Source: Hyphomicrobium sp. (GTDB taxonomy: Bacteria > Pseudomonadota > Alphaproteobacteria > Rhizobiales > Hyphomicrobiaceae). Taken from it: DNA of 64,000 bases. Every line of letters starts with the position of its first letter. Positions within the stretch are counted from its first letter, which is position 1. The notes under the pieces were generated by a model. It searched no databases and was not told the origin of the DNA. It was given only the letters and a program-made list of their open reading frames with translations. Shown in pieces: positions 1 to 7,872 of the stretch. Location of the stretch: positions 1-64,000 of the forward strand of contig JANXVY010000058.1 in the NCBI GenBank assembly GCA_025351425.1, read 5' to 3'. The position numbers and the translations under genes were made by a program.

Positions 1-43
1 CAGATTCGTAGTCTGATGCTCTATCCAGCTGAGCTACGGGTGC
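1..43 (-). tRNA. tRNA-Arg(ACG), partial
   Basis: Read on the minus strand, the window edge gives the 5' half of a tRNA: acceptor 5' strand, D arm with GTAGCTCAGCTGGATAGAGC, and an anticodon arm of stem CAGA, loop CTACGAA, stem TCTG. The anticodon is therefore ACG (arginine). The variable and T arms lie outside the window. Confidence 0.9.
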
Positions 44-176
44 ACGCAGGTGGGCACTACTAGCTATTCGGGATCGCGGACGCAAGCAGAATGACGACGG
101 TGGCGACTGCGCCACAGTTTCGGGCCGAAAGGGGCGACCGCGTCTCAACGCGCCAACCCGGGCGCCACGCGCTGGG

Positions 177-1736
177 TCAGGGTGCGTGGCGGTCGGGGAT
201 TTCGAGCCGGAACGACGCGCCGGGGCCAGTGTCGAGCAATTTGAGCGAACCGCCGTGGGCTGCTGCCAGTTCGGCGGAGATCGCGAGGCCGAGGCCCGAT
301 CCGCCCTTGCGGTTGGAGCCTTGGAAGGCCTGGAACAAGCGCTCGCGGGCGCGGGCGGGAACGCCGGGTCCGGTATCGGTGATGTCCACGAACACGCGGC
401 GATTGTCGCGCCAGGCTTTGACCGTGATGATGCCTGGCTTGCGGGCGGCGGGTTCGGCCGCTTCGGCTTCGGCTTCGGCCTGGGTCTCGATCGCCTGCAC
501 CGCGTTGCGGACCAGATTGCCGATGATGCGGTAGAGCGGGTCGGGGTCGGCGTCGATGCGCAGCTTGGGGTCGAAATCAAGCACCCAATCGATGGCGCCC
601 TCGCGCGGAAGTCCCAGGCCGTCGCCGACCTCCTCGACGAGGGGGTGCAGCAGCATCAACTCGCGGCGGGGCTGGTTTTCTTCGGTTTTACCGTAGCGCA
701 AGGTGTCATTGCAGAAATTGATGGCGCGGTCGAGGGAGGCGATGAGCTTGGGCGCAAAGCGTTGCACCGTCGGATCGGGCAGGGCGGTCAGGCGGTCGGA
801 AATCACCTGGGCCGACGAGAGCATGTTGCGCAGGTCGTGGTTGATCTTGCTGACGGCGAGCCCAAGCTGAGCCAGGCGCGATTTCTGGACGAGGAGCTGG
901 GACAGCTGACGCTGCATCCGCTCCAGTTCACGCTCGGCCGTGCCCACTTCGTCGGCGCGCGCGGACGGGGCGATGATGCGGCTCGCATCCTCCGGGTTCT
1001 GGCTGAAGCGCTGCATGTTGCGCGACAGGCGCAGGATGGGGCGCACCACGAGCACGTAGAGCGACAGATAGACGAGGACTGCCGAGAGCAGCGAAATCAA
1101 CACAGAGAGGAAGAAGACCTTGCGGCTCTGTTCCCACATGGCGGCGCGCAACGGGGCTTCGGACATCACGATTTCGATCAGATCGTCAGGTTCGTCGCCA
1201 ATGCGGCCCAGAACGCGGATGGTGCGGCTTTCGCGGCCAAACAGGACGCCGAGCGTGTCGCCGTAGAGGCGGGCTTGCGAAATGAGGTTTTGGATGAAGC
1301 CTTCGGGCGACGTGCGCAGGTCGTAGTGCTCGTCGATCTTCATGTCGTTGTCGACTGGCAGCACGAGGCGGCGCTGGCCGTTGTGCCGGGAGGCGACGGC
1401 CTTGACTTGCGCGGTGCGCAGTAACTCCGCACGGATCGAGGAGGGAACCGAGCCGCCCGGGAAGCCTTCCGCGGCAAGGGCTGCAAGCTGGGCGGCCGTC
1501 AGGCGTTCTTCCAGCCAGTTGAGCCGGAACGAGGCCAGCGTCGGCACGAAAATGAGCAGTTCGGCCGCCATTACGAAGGCAGCCGTTAGCAGGAGCAGGC
1601 GCGTCGGCAGGCCGAACGGAAGGGCCGGCAGTTCGGGCAGATGCTTGAGAATGCCGGACGGAGCGGGGGCAGCCGCGGGTGGGCTGGCCTTCTGGGCGGT
1701 CGCTTTCGGGAGATCGTCGTCTTGCGTCAGCGCCAC
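177..1736 (-). CDS. membrane sensor histidine kinase with HAMP
   Basis: 519 aa. Transmembrane segments at about residues 46-66 and 207-231 bracket a roughly 140-residue periplasmic domain, followed by a HAMP-like linker. The dimerisation/phosphoacceptor helix has H300 in an HDLRN motif. The C-terminal HATPase shows an N box (NLVRNAVQAIE, about 408), a G1 box (DTGPGVP) and a G2 box (GGSGLGLAI). It should autophosphorylate on His in response to an envelope signal. No response regulator is encoded nearby. It follows the TVP38 and flavoprotein genes on the same strand, so it may sense the state of that membrane module; that link is inference. Confidence 0.9.
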   Translation of the reverse strand: MALTQDDDLPKATAQKASPPAAAPAPSGILKHLPELPALPFGLPTRLLLLTAAFVMAAELLIFVPTLASFRLNWLEERLTAAQLAALAAEGFPGGSVPSSIRAELLRTAQVKAVASRHNGQRRLVLPVDNDMKIDEHYDLRTSPEGFIQNLISQARLYGDTLGVLFGRESRTIRVLGRIGDEPDDLIEIVMSEAPLRAAMWEQSRKVFFLSVLISLLSAVLVYLSLYVLVVRPILRLSRNMQRFSQNPEDASRIIAPSARADEVGTAERELERMQRQLSQLLVQKSRLAQLGLAVSKINHDLRNMLSSAQVISDRLTALPDPTVQRFAPKLIASLDRAINFCNDTLRYGKTEENQPRRELMLLHPLVEEVGDGLGLPREGAIDWVLDFDPKLRIDADPDPLYRIIGNLVRNAVQAIETQAEAEAEAAEPAARKPGIITVKAWRDNRRVFVDITDTGPGVPARARERLFQAFQGSNRKGGSGLGLAISAELAAAHGGSLKLLDTGPGASFRLEIPDRHAP

Positions 1737-1823
1737 GGTGCTCTTGCCCTAACAATGCCGTCTGGGTCTTTGTTTTAGCAGGATTTTCGATCGAAAACGT
1801 TAGGACGTCGATGCGGCCGCTGC

Positions 1824-3290
1824 TTAGCCCAACCGTGCAAGAAACCGCACCCAACGCCGGCCGAAAGAACCTGTGGCAGCCGACTGGCGGTGTTGCGCAA
1901 CCTTGCCGCTGACATCCCCCAGTGCCGGGAAGGGTGCGATCCAGTCTCCCATGTCGTCGAGGGACAGGCCCTTGGACACGGCCAACGACCACACGCCGAT
2001 CAGTTCGCCGGCAGATTGCGCAACGACGGCTGCGCCGAGGATTTTTCCCCGCGGGTCGGCAATGACCTTGATGTGGCCACCAGGCTCCCGATTTGCAATG
2101 GCACGGGGATTTTCGCGCACCGGCCAGCGAAACACCTGGATCGCCGAGTAGGCTTGGCGGGCGTCGGCTTCCGAAAGGCCGACGGTTGCGAATTCCGGAT
2201 CGGTGTGGATCGACGCGGGAACCAGCCGCGGATTTACGCTCGCGGGAGAGCGAAACACCAGCGACTTGAGGAGCAGGCTCGCGTGGTATTCGGCGCGATG
2301 GGTCGCGTGCGGGCCGCCTGTGACGTCGCCGATTGCGTAGACCCGGCGGTTCGACGTGCGCAGCCACTTATTGACCTTGATGCCGTCTGCGGTGGTCGCG
2401 ATCTTGGCGGTTTCGAGGCCGATACCGGCTATCGAGGGACGCCTCCCGCAGGCAACCAGCAGATGCGAGGCTTCTATCTTCGACGAGGCACCGTTGGTGC
2501 GGGTGTCTAATCGTAAACGGCCGGGCGGGCCGTCCACGCCCAGCACTTCGGTTCCCTCGAGAATGACGATGCCTTCCGCGATCAGGCGGGCCTTGATCAC
2601 AGCGGCAAGTTCGGGATCAAAACGGCCGAGCACGGAGGCTTTGTCGATGAGGGTGACGCGGGCGCCCAGCCGGCGGTGGGCCTGGGCCAGTTCCACCCCT
2701 GCGGCGCCGGCGCCGATCACGGCCAAGTGGTCGATGGGGCTTGCCAGCGCAAAGATCGTGTCCGTGGTTTCGTAGCGGATATTGGCGAGCCCGGAAATTT
2801 CAGGGAGGGCAGGAGACGACCCGGTCGCAACAACGAAGCGTCGGGCGGTGATGCGTTGTTCGCCGGCTGAGAGCGTTTTCGGGTCGATGAAGCGGGCGGC
2901 GGCCTGGATCACGCGCACGCCAAGGCCGGCGAGGCGTTCGACGGCGGCGTTGGGGGTGCTGGTTGCGACGATATCGGCGATTTGGGCTGCGACGGCTGAG
3001 CGGTCGACGGCTGGCTCCAGCGGGGCTATTCCAAACGGACCTGCGGCCCGGAAGGCATGGGCGCGGGCGGCGGAGGCTTGCAACGCGACGGCCGGCATGG
3101 AGCCGTAATTGAGCGACGTGCCGCCCATCTTGTGTTTTTCGATCAGCACGACGTTTTGGCCATAGGCGGCCGCGCCCACTGCCAGCGCCAGGCCGCCAGG
3201 TCCTGCGCCAATGATGCACAGATCGGCGCTGACCTGATCGCGCTCTGGAGTTGGGGTTTTCACGGCGTCGGGCGGGGTGGGCATCAGCAT
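1824..3290 (-). CDS. FAD-dependent pyridine nucleotide oxidoreductase lacking the redox disulfide
   Basis: 488 aa of the lipoamide dehydrogenase/mercuric reductase fold. It has an N-terminal FAD dinucleotide site (GAGPGG, about 28-33), a central NAD(P) site (GAGAAGVELAQ, about 190) and the FAD-ribityl motif with an invariant Asp (YAIGDV, about 335). The family active site GGTCLNxGCxP reads GGTSLNYGSMP here, so S59 and S64 replace both redox cysteines. The C-terminal His of the family HPxxxE motif is also missing (APFPALGD). FAD and NAD(P) binding are probably kept, but disulfide reduction is not. The start has GAAGGAG upstream. It lies 32 bp downstream of the TVP38 gene, a pairing known for this family, sometimes as a fusion. 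Confidence 0.85.
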   Translation of the reverse strand: MLMPTPPDAVKTPTPERDQVSADLCIIGAGPGGLALAVGAAAYGQNVVLIEKHKMGGTSLNYGSMPAVALQASAARAHAFRAAGPFGIAPLEPAVDRSAVAAQIADIVATSTPNAAVERLAGLGVRVIQAAARFIDPKTLSAGEQRITARRFVVATGSSPALPEISGLANIRYETTDTIFALASPIDHLAVIGAGAAGVELAQAHRRLGARVTLIDKASVLGRFDPELAAVIKARLIAEGIVILEGTEVLGVDGPPGRLRLDTRTNGASSKIEASHLLVACGRRPSIAGIGLETAKIATTADGIKVNKWLRTSNRRVYAIGDVTGGPHATHRAEYHASLLLKSLVFRSPASVNPRLVPASIHTDPEFATVGLSEADARQAYSAIQVFRWPVRENPRAIANREPGGHIKVIADPRGKILGAAVVAQSAGELIGVWSLAVSKGLSLDDMGDWIAPFPALGDVSGKVAQHRQSAATGSFGRRWVRFLARLG

Positions 3291-3321
3291 GTCGCGTGCT
3301 CCTTCGAGCGCAAGCGGGTGA

Positions 3322-4164
3322 TTAGGTCCGATCCCGGACCTTCAGCCGCTGCCAGCGCTGCCACGCGAGCGGGACCGCATCCATCAGGGCCGGGAGTAAC
3401 GCTAGAAACGCCAATGCGACAAAGGCTGCGACCGTCTCTTTCGTCAAGAGGGAAGCCATGGGAATGTCGTAAGGGCACGGGGCCTGTTCCGCGGCCTGGT
3501 GCGCGAGGCACTGCGAATATTCAATATTCTTGGCATCGATCGCCTGGGCAAGGCCGGCACCCGCTGTGGACAAGGCGATGCGCGAGGGCAGGAGACCCAA
3601 GAATGTTCCAATGACGAAGGTCGAGAGCGGCACGCCGATGAGCGAAGGGCCGATGTTGATCACTGCAAACGGCAGACCCGGCGTCAGGCGCAAAAACAGC
3701 ATGTAACTAAGGGCGTGGCGCTTGAAGCCGTCCTTGAGTTTCACGAAGGCCGGGCTCGAGATGTGGGCGAGCCGCCGTCCAACGAGGGTGCGCGCCAGCA
3801 GGAACGCGAGCGTCGTGCCAATCGTCGAGCCGATCGATGCCAGCGCCGTGCCTAAGATGGCCCCGAACAGGAGGCCGCTGGCGACGACGAAGAAAGGGCT
3901 TCCAGGCAGCAGCAACACGGCCAGGGTCGCGTAGGCGGTGACATAGAGGACCATCGAGAGCATGAAATTGCTGGCGACGTGGCGCTTCAGAAGGTCATAG
4001 TTCAAGCCGATGGTCTTCAGCGAGATCAGCCCGCTCAAATCGGTCAGATCCCAAAGCCACGCGACCGTGGCCAGGCTCGCCAGCAGGGCAAGGCCCAAGG
4101 CCCACAGCCAATTGCGTCTCGTACGCTGGACCGGAGCAGGAAGGGGAGCGGGAAGGGGCGTCAT
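3322..4164 (-). CDS. TVP38/TMEM64 (VTT/SNARE-associated) family membrane protein
   Basis: 280 aa from the ATG at 4164, chosen because AAGGA lies 5 nt upstream; an upstream in-frame ATG at 4311 has no such site. A Pro-rich cytoplasmic start precedes a TM helix (about 19-37). The VTT core follows: hydrophobic segments around LAVLLLPGSPFFVVASGLLFG, the family GxxxGxxxAFLLAR region and FLRLTPGLPFAVINI. Relatives are DedA/TVP38 proteins, several of which act in lipid scrambling or envelope homeostasis. It is the first gene of a minus-strand unit with the flavoprotein and sensor kinase. Confidence 0.85.
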   Translation of the reverse strand: MTPLPAPLPAPVQRTRRNWLWALGLALLASLATVAWLWDLTDLSGLISLKTIGLNYDLLKRHVASNFMLSMVLYVTAYATLAVLLLPGSPFFVVASGLLFGAILGTALASIGSTIGTTLAFLLARTLVGRRLAHISSPAFVKLKDGFKRHALSYMLFLRLTPGLPFAVINIGPSLIGVPLSTFVIGTFLGLLPSRIALSTAGAGLAQAIDAKNIEYSQCLAHQAAEQAPCPYDIPMASLLTKETVAAFVALAFLALLPALMDAVPLAWQRWQRLKVRDRT

Positions 4165-4269
4165 CAGGGTCCTTAACACTGGCTCGGATAGGCCACCACT
4201 CGCGGGGCAGATGGCTTCCACGGGCCGGGTCTGGCCGAAAACTAAGGCTACAATGCACCACAACCCGAA

Positions 4270-4298
4270 TTGACTTTGGCCGCTGGCGCTTCTATACC
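4270..4298 (+). promoter_or_regulatory. sigma70-type promoter for rpmH-rnpA
   Basis: TTGACT (4270-4275), a 17-nt spacer, then TATACC (4293-4298). It lies in the divergent gap between the TVP38 gene and rpmH and would give a leader of about 110 nt before rpmH. Confidence 0.65.
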
Positions 4299-4414
4299 GG
4301 CCATTCTTCAACGATCACACGCGATTTCTGGGGCTGTTCCACGTCCCGTTCGGCCTGTGGTCAATAGTCTTTAAGCCGAACTGGCCGCGCCACAGCGGCG
4401 CCACGGAGTCGAAC

Positions 4415-4549
4415 GTGAAACGTACTTACCAGCCCAGCCGCCTCGTGCGCAAACGCCGCCATGGCTTCCGCAAGCGCATGCAGACCCCGGGTGGGGTTCG
4501 CGTTCTTGCCCGTCGCCGCGCCAAGGGCCGCAAGCGCCTCTCGGCTTAA
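4415..4549 (+). CDS. rpmH: 50S ribosomal protein L34
   Basis: 44 aa, GTG start with GGAG 6 nt upstream. The product starts [18 protein letters not shown], continues with [19 protein letters not shown] and ends KRLSA. This is the full L34 sequence at the usual length, rich in Arg and Lys for binding 23S rRNA. It is followed by rnpA, the near-universal bacterial order. Confidence 0.97.
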   Translation: MKRTYQPSRLVRKRRHGFRKRMQTPGGVRVLARRRAKGRKRLSA

Positions 4550-4639
4550 GGGCTGTCGGCCTAAGGGCTGCTTCGCCGGGTCTATGGCGTCGATAGCATT
4601 TTCTGATCCTGCGGGTTCGGCAAAGCGCTGTTGAATTTG

Positions 4640-4692
4640 CTTTGTCGCATTTTCTCACCCGAACCGGTATCTACTTCGGACGGAAAATGCTC
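4640..4692 (-). repeat. rhizobial-type palindromic intergenic repeat, copy 1
   Basis: On the minus strand it begins AGAGCATTTTCCG, has GATACCGGTTCGG in the middle and ends GAAAATGCGACAAA. This is the dispersed imperfect palindrome common between genes in Rhizobiales. It sits between rpmH and rnpA, so it would form a stem-loop in their shared transcript. Related copies lie at 44131-44264 and 55697-55790. Confidence 0.75.
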
Positions 4693-4736
4693 TGGCGCTT
4701 GTCAGGGGGCTATCTCCTCGAACGGTTGGTCGTGGC

Positions 4737-5132
4737 ATGACGGCCTCGTTTACGCTTCAAACTCTGAAAAAGCGGTCTGAGTTCCTGCGCGTGCGCGGGG
4801 GCGGCCGGGCAACTGCGCCCGGATTTGTGCTGGAAGGTAAGCGGCGGAGCTTGGTCGCCGACGGTTCCCACGCTGCGACGGTCAAAGGGTCGCGCTTTGG
4901 ATTTACAATCACCAAGAAGATCGGCAACGCCGTGATGCGCAATCGCATCCGCCGCCGCTTGCGTGCTGCGCTGGTGCACGTCGCCCCCGCCAACGCGGAC
5001 CCGCAGACCGATTATGTGGTGGTCGCGCGGGGTGTTGCCGCCGATCAGGCGTTCAGCGACCTGGTTGCCGATTTCGCCAAAGCGTTCGGGAAGGTGCACG
5101 CGCCGCAGAGGGGACGCGCGGCACGCTGGTGA
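4737..5132 (+). CDS. rnpA: ribonuclease P protein component
   Basis: 131 aa, slightly long for RnpA. The N-terminal KKRSEFLRVR segment and the RNR motif (NAVMRNRIRRRLRAAL, about 65-80) are diagnostic; the latter binds the RNase P RNA for 5' processing of tRNA. It lies about 190 nt after rpmH with the palindromic repeat between. The usual followers yidD and yidC are absent; an exported protein gene is next. Confidence 0.95.
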   Translation: MTASFTLQTLKKRSEFLRVRGGGRATAPGFVLEGKRRSLVADGSHAATVKGSRFGFTITKKIGNAVMRNRIRRRLRAALVHVAPANADPQTDYVVVARGVAADQAFSDLVADFAKAFGKVHAPQRGRAARW

Positions 5133-5222
5133 CCGATTTAGCGTCGGCTTGCCTCATCGAGGACCCATTTGACCAGCCTTATGCGCCCCAGCTGTTGGTA
5201 GTGTTTGTCAAGGTAGTTCAAT

Positions 5223-6098
5223 ATGATAGGTCACGTCACAAAAACCCTGATCCCGGCAATGGCAGGGGTCGCGACCCTCAGCTTTTTCAGCTCCTATGCG
5301 GCTGCGCAAAGCGCCGGCGGTAATCCTGGACAGGACGGCGTGCCTTGGATCGCGCAGAGCGGGGTGGCGCCACCGTTCGCGGTCGATCCGTCCGATAGCA
5401 GCGTCAAGATGCGGACGAGCCTGGGGCAGTGGCGCGATTTCAACTCGCAAATGCAGGCAAAACGGATCGACGAGGTGAAAGCCGCCGCGCAAAGCCCGTT
5501 GACGCTGCCTAAGCCTACGGCCGGGCCCGCTTCACCGGTCGAAGTCTGGAGCGCAGTGGAACTCGACGGTCGCACGCAGCAGATCGACGGTACCGTGCGC
5601 GCGAGCGCGGGAGCGGACTATAAACTCAGCAAGAAGGCGGTGGCCGGTGTCGCGGTGGAACATGCCGATCTAAAGGCGGCGGCGGGTGCGGGATCGGCAC
5701 CGGACGACAAGCTCGCCGCGCACCTCAACTTCCTGGCGACGCAGGACCTGAGCGTGGACACGAAAACCCAATGGGAGACGCAGAGCGCTGCAGCAGGCGC
5801 AGGAAAAGCTTCGCGGAATTCGGTCACGGTTGCGCCGCGGCTGGGCCATCGGTTTTCCCTCGACAACGGCGAAACGCTATCGCCGTTCGTCACGCTGAAA
5901 AAGGAATTGGTCGTGGGCGGATTGGATGCTTCGACGGCTGTAGGCGGCGCAAAGCCCATGCAGTCGGCCGGGGTCGGGGTTACACTCGCGAAACCCGATA
6001 CCTATTCGCTGAGCGTGACGGCCGACCGGGAAGAACTGGATGCGAAGGAGCCCGCTACGCTCAAAAGCCGCCTCCAGCTCAGCGTGCCCCTGCATTGA
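5223..6098 (+). CDS. exported hypothetical protein, possible outer-membrane beta-barrel
   Basis: 291 aa that I do not recognise. Residues 1-28 look like a Sec signal peptide ending SYAAAQ. The mature part from about 110 alternates short polar and hydrophobic stretches typical of amphipathic beta strands (VRASAGADYKLS, VTVAPRLGHRFSL, TLSPFVTLKKEL, SYSLSV-like) and ends RLQLSVPLH, without a C-terminal aromatic. A small barrel or periplasmic beta protein is the best guess. AAGG lies before the start. It occupies the slot where yidC would normally follow rnpA. Confidence 0.6.
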   Translation: MIGHVTKTLIPAMAGVATLSFFSSYAAAQSAGGNPGQDGVPWIAQSGVAPPFAVDPSDSSVKMRTSLGQWRDFNSQMQAKRIDEVKAAAQSPLTLPKPTAGPASPVEVWSAVELDGRTQQIDGTVRASAGADYKLSKKAVAGVAVEHADLKAAAGAGSAPDDKLAAHLNFLATQDLSVDTKTQWETQSAAAGAGKASRNSVTVAPRLGHRFSLDNGETLSPFVTLKKELVVGGLDASTAVGGAKPMQSAGVGVTLAKPDTYSLSVTADREELDAKEPATLKSRLQLSVPLH

Positions 6099-6114
6099 TT
6101 TGCGAGCGCGGCGA

Positions 6115-6783
6115 TCAGCCGGTCAACTTCGGGGCCAGTCCGGTGAGGTCCTTGATGATGCGGGAGGCCGGCATATCCGGGTATTCGTCGGGGGCGCCTG
6201 CGCGGTTGATCCAGACCGTGCTGAAACCGAAGGCACTGGCGCCAGCGATATCCCAGCGGTTAGAGGACTGGAACGAAATGGCGGCGGGCTCGACGCCGAA
6301 AAAGCCGGTCGCCATTTTGTAGCAGGCGCTGGCGGGCTTGAAGATGCCGACCTGGGACACGCTCAGGACGGCGTCAAAAATCCCATCGAAGCCTGCCGAA
6401 TGCACGGCCGCGTCCAGCATTTCAGGGTCGCCGTTGGAGAGGATGGCGAGGCGCGCGCCCGCACCTTTCAGGTCGTCCAGTACGTCGGGGACTTCGGGGT
6501 AGGGTAGCAGCGAACGGTAGGCCGAAAGCAGCTCTTCGCGCAGCCCCTTCTGGACGCCGCCGATGGCGGCGATGGCGAAATCGAGGCCCTGCTCGGTCAG
6601 GGCGGCGAAGGTTGCGGGGCGTTCCACGCGGGCGTGAATCCAGGTGTATTCGAGTTGCTTAGCGCGCCAGATCGCCGACAGCAGGTCCGCTTTCGGGCCA
6701 ACCTCGTCGCGATAGCGGCCGACGGCGGAATGGACATCGAACAACGTGCCGTAAGCGTCGAAGACGTAGGTGGGGGTGGTCAT
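6115..6783 (-). CDS. haloacid dehalogenase type II (L-2-haloacid dehalogenase family)
   Basis: 222 aa from the ATG at 6783; the open frame extends upstream, but that part is not conserved-looking and 222 aa is the usual size. HAD motif I with nucleophile Asp is FDAYGTLFDV (about 6-15), motif II is SNGDP (about 120), the KPASACYK Lys segment follows, and motif III is SSNRWDIAGA with Asp. Family members hydrolyse L-2-haloalkanoates to D-2-hydroxyacids. The substrate cannot be read from sequence, and many members act on other small phospho- or haloacids. It shares its strand with the downstream dehydrogenase and aminotransferase genes but lies 119 nt from the nearer one. Confidence 0.88.
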   Translation of the reverse strand: MTTPTYVFDAYGTLFDVHSAVGRYRDEVGPKADLLSAIWRAKQLEYTWIHARVERPATFAALTEQGLDFAIAAIGGVQKGLREELLSAYRSLLPYPEVPDVLDDLKGAGARLAILSNGDPEMLDAAVHSAGFDGIFDAVLSVSQVGIFKPASACYKMATGFFGVEPAAISFQSSNRWDIAGASAFGFSTVWINRAGAPDEYPDMPASRIIKDLTGLAPKLTG

Positions 6784-6902
6784 GTTTGCCTGCCGTTGTG
6801 CTTGTCGCGTTCTGCCAGAAGGGCTGCCGCCGTTCAATTCCGCTCGGCTGATGTGGAGCATCGCTTCGCGACGACCGCACAGCTCCCGAACCCTTAGTTG
6901 TT

Positions 6903-7793
6903 TTATGCTAGTGAGCCCGATCTTATCGCTTCGACGATAGCCGAAAAATCTTGCGATGCGCCGCCGTCTTGCGCGAAGCATTCGAACAATTCGGCGGCCT
7001 TGGGGCCAAGGGTGAGCCCCGCGCCCGTTGCTTCGGCGCTGGCGGCCGCGAGCTTCAAATCCTTCAGCATCAGGGCGGCGGCGAAACCAGGCTTATAGCC
7101 GTTGTTAGCCGGGCTTGCGGGCAGGGGGCCTGGGACCGGGCAATAGCTCGTCAGGGCCCAGCATTGGCCCGACGAGGTGGAGGCGACGTCGTACAGCGCC
7201 TGATGAGACAGCCCCAGCTTTTCGCCGAGCACGAAGGCTTCGCAGACGGCGATCATCGAGATGCCGAGGATCATGTTGTTGCAGATCTTGGCGGCCTGAC
7301 CGCTGCCGGATGGCCCGCAGTGAACGAGCCGCTTGGAAATTGCGGCCAGGATGGGTTTGGCCGCTTCGAAGGCCTGACTGGTGCCGCCCGCCATCAGTGT
7401 GAGTATTGCCGCTTCGGCCCCGGCTACGCCGCCAGACACTGGGCAATCGAGGCTTAGACGGGCGCATTTCTCGGCCAGATCGTGGGCGTCGCGGGCGGTC
7501 GCGACGTCGATGGTCGAGCAGTCGATGAACACGGCGTGGCCGGGTGCTGATTCCAGAACGCCGCTGTTATAGACGTCGAGGACGTGTTTGCCGCTCGGGA
7601 CCATGGTGATGATGGCATCGGCGGTTGCGGCGGCCTGGACCGGGTCCGCTGCGATTGCGATGCCCCGGGTTGCGGCCGCGTCGCACGCCACGCGGCTCAG
7701 GTCGAAGCCGTTGACAGTGTGGCCGGCTTTGACGAGGTTGACGGCCATCGGAAGCCCCATGTTGCCGAGGCCGATAAAGAGAACGTGTGCGAT
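6903..7793 (-). CDS. mmsB: 3-hydroxyisobutyrate dehydrogenase
   Basis: About 296 aa. N-terminal NAD site GLGNMGLPM, substrate loop DCPVSGGVAG (about 115), catalytic Lys in GQAAKICNN (about 165), and the C-terminal helical domain with LMLKDLKLA. It oxidises 3-hydroxyisobutyrate in valine catabolism; relatives act on tartronate semialdehyde, a glyoxylate product, which would suit the adjacent aminotransferase. Start: the family N-terminus aligns with AHVLFIGLG directly after an ATC codon at 7793, which has AGGAGG 5 nt upstream. The only upstream ATG (7829) lies in the loop of a terminator hairpin and has no ribosome site. ATC is a rare initiator, so the start needs proof. Confidence 0.88.
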   Translation of the reverse strand: MAHVLFIGLGNMGLPMAVNLVKAGHTVNGFDLSRVACDAAATRGIAIAADPVQAAATADAIITMVPSGKHVLDVYNSGVLESAPGHAVFIDCSTIDVATARDAHDLAEKCARLSLDCPVSGGVAGAEAAILTLMAGGTSQAFEAAKPILAAISKRLVHCGPSGSGQAAKICNNMILGISMIAVCEAFVLGEKLGLSHQALYDVASTSSGQCWALTSYCPVPGPLPASPANNGYKPGFAAALMLKDLKLAAASAEATGAGLTLGPKAAELFECFAQDGGASQDFSAIVEAIRSGSLA

Positions 7794-7807
7794 GGGGGCC
7801 TCCTGCC

Positions 7808-7844
7808 AAAAAAACAGCGCCGCAAGCATGGCTCGCGGCGCTGT
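7808..7844 (-). terminator. Rho-independent terminator after the aminotransferase gene
   Basis: 10-bp perfect stem (ACAGCGCCGC 7814-7823 with GCGGCGCTGT 7835-7844), an inner AGC/GCT stem with an ATG triloop, then seven T on the minus strand (7808-7814). Only 4 nt separate the T tract from the AGGAGG of mmsB, so mmsB expression from upstream must pass this terminator. Confidence 0.85.
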
Positions 7845-7872
7845 CTCATCTCAAGTCAAAAGTGCAGAGAGG

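Noticed and set aside
186-1424. Long plus-strand open frame opposite the sensor kinase
   Set aside because: Antisense shadow of a well-supported histidine kinase in G+C-rich DNA.
4371-4658. Minus-strand open frame across rpmH
   Set aside because: Shadow of the rpmH coding sequence.
7794-7829. ATG start of mmsB at 7829
   Set aside because: It lies in the terminator loop, has no ribosome site, and adds residues (MLAALFFWQEAP) not found in the family.
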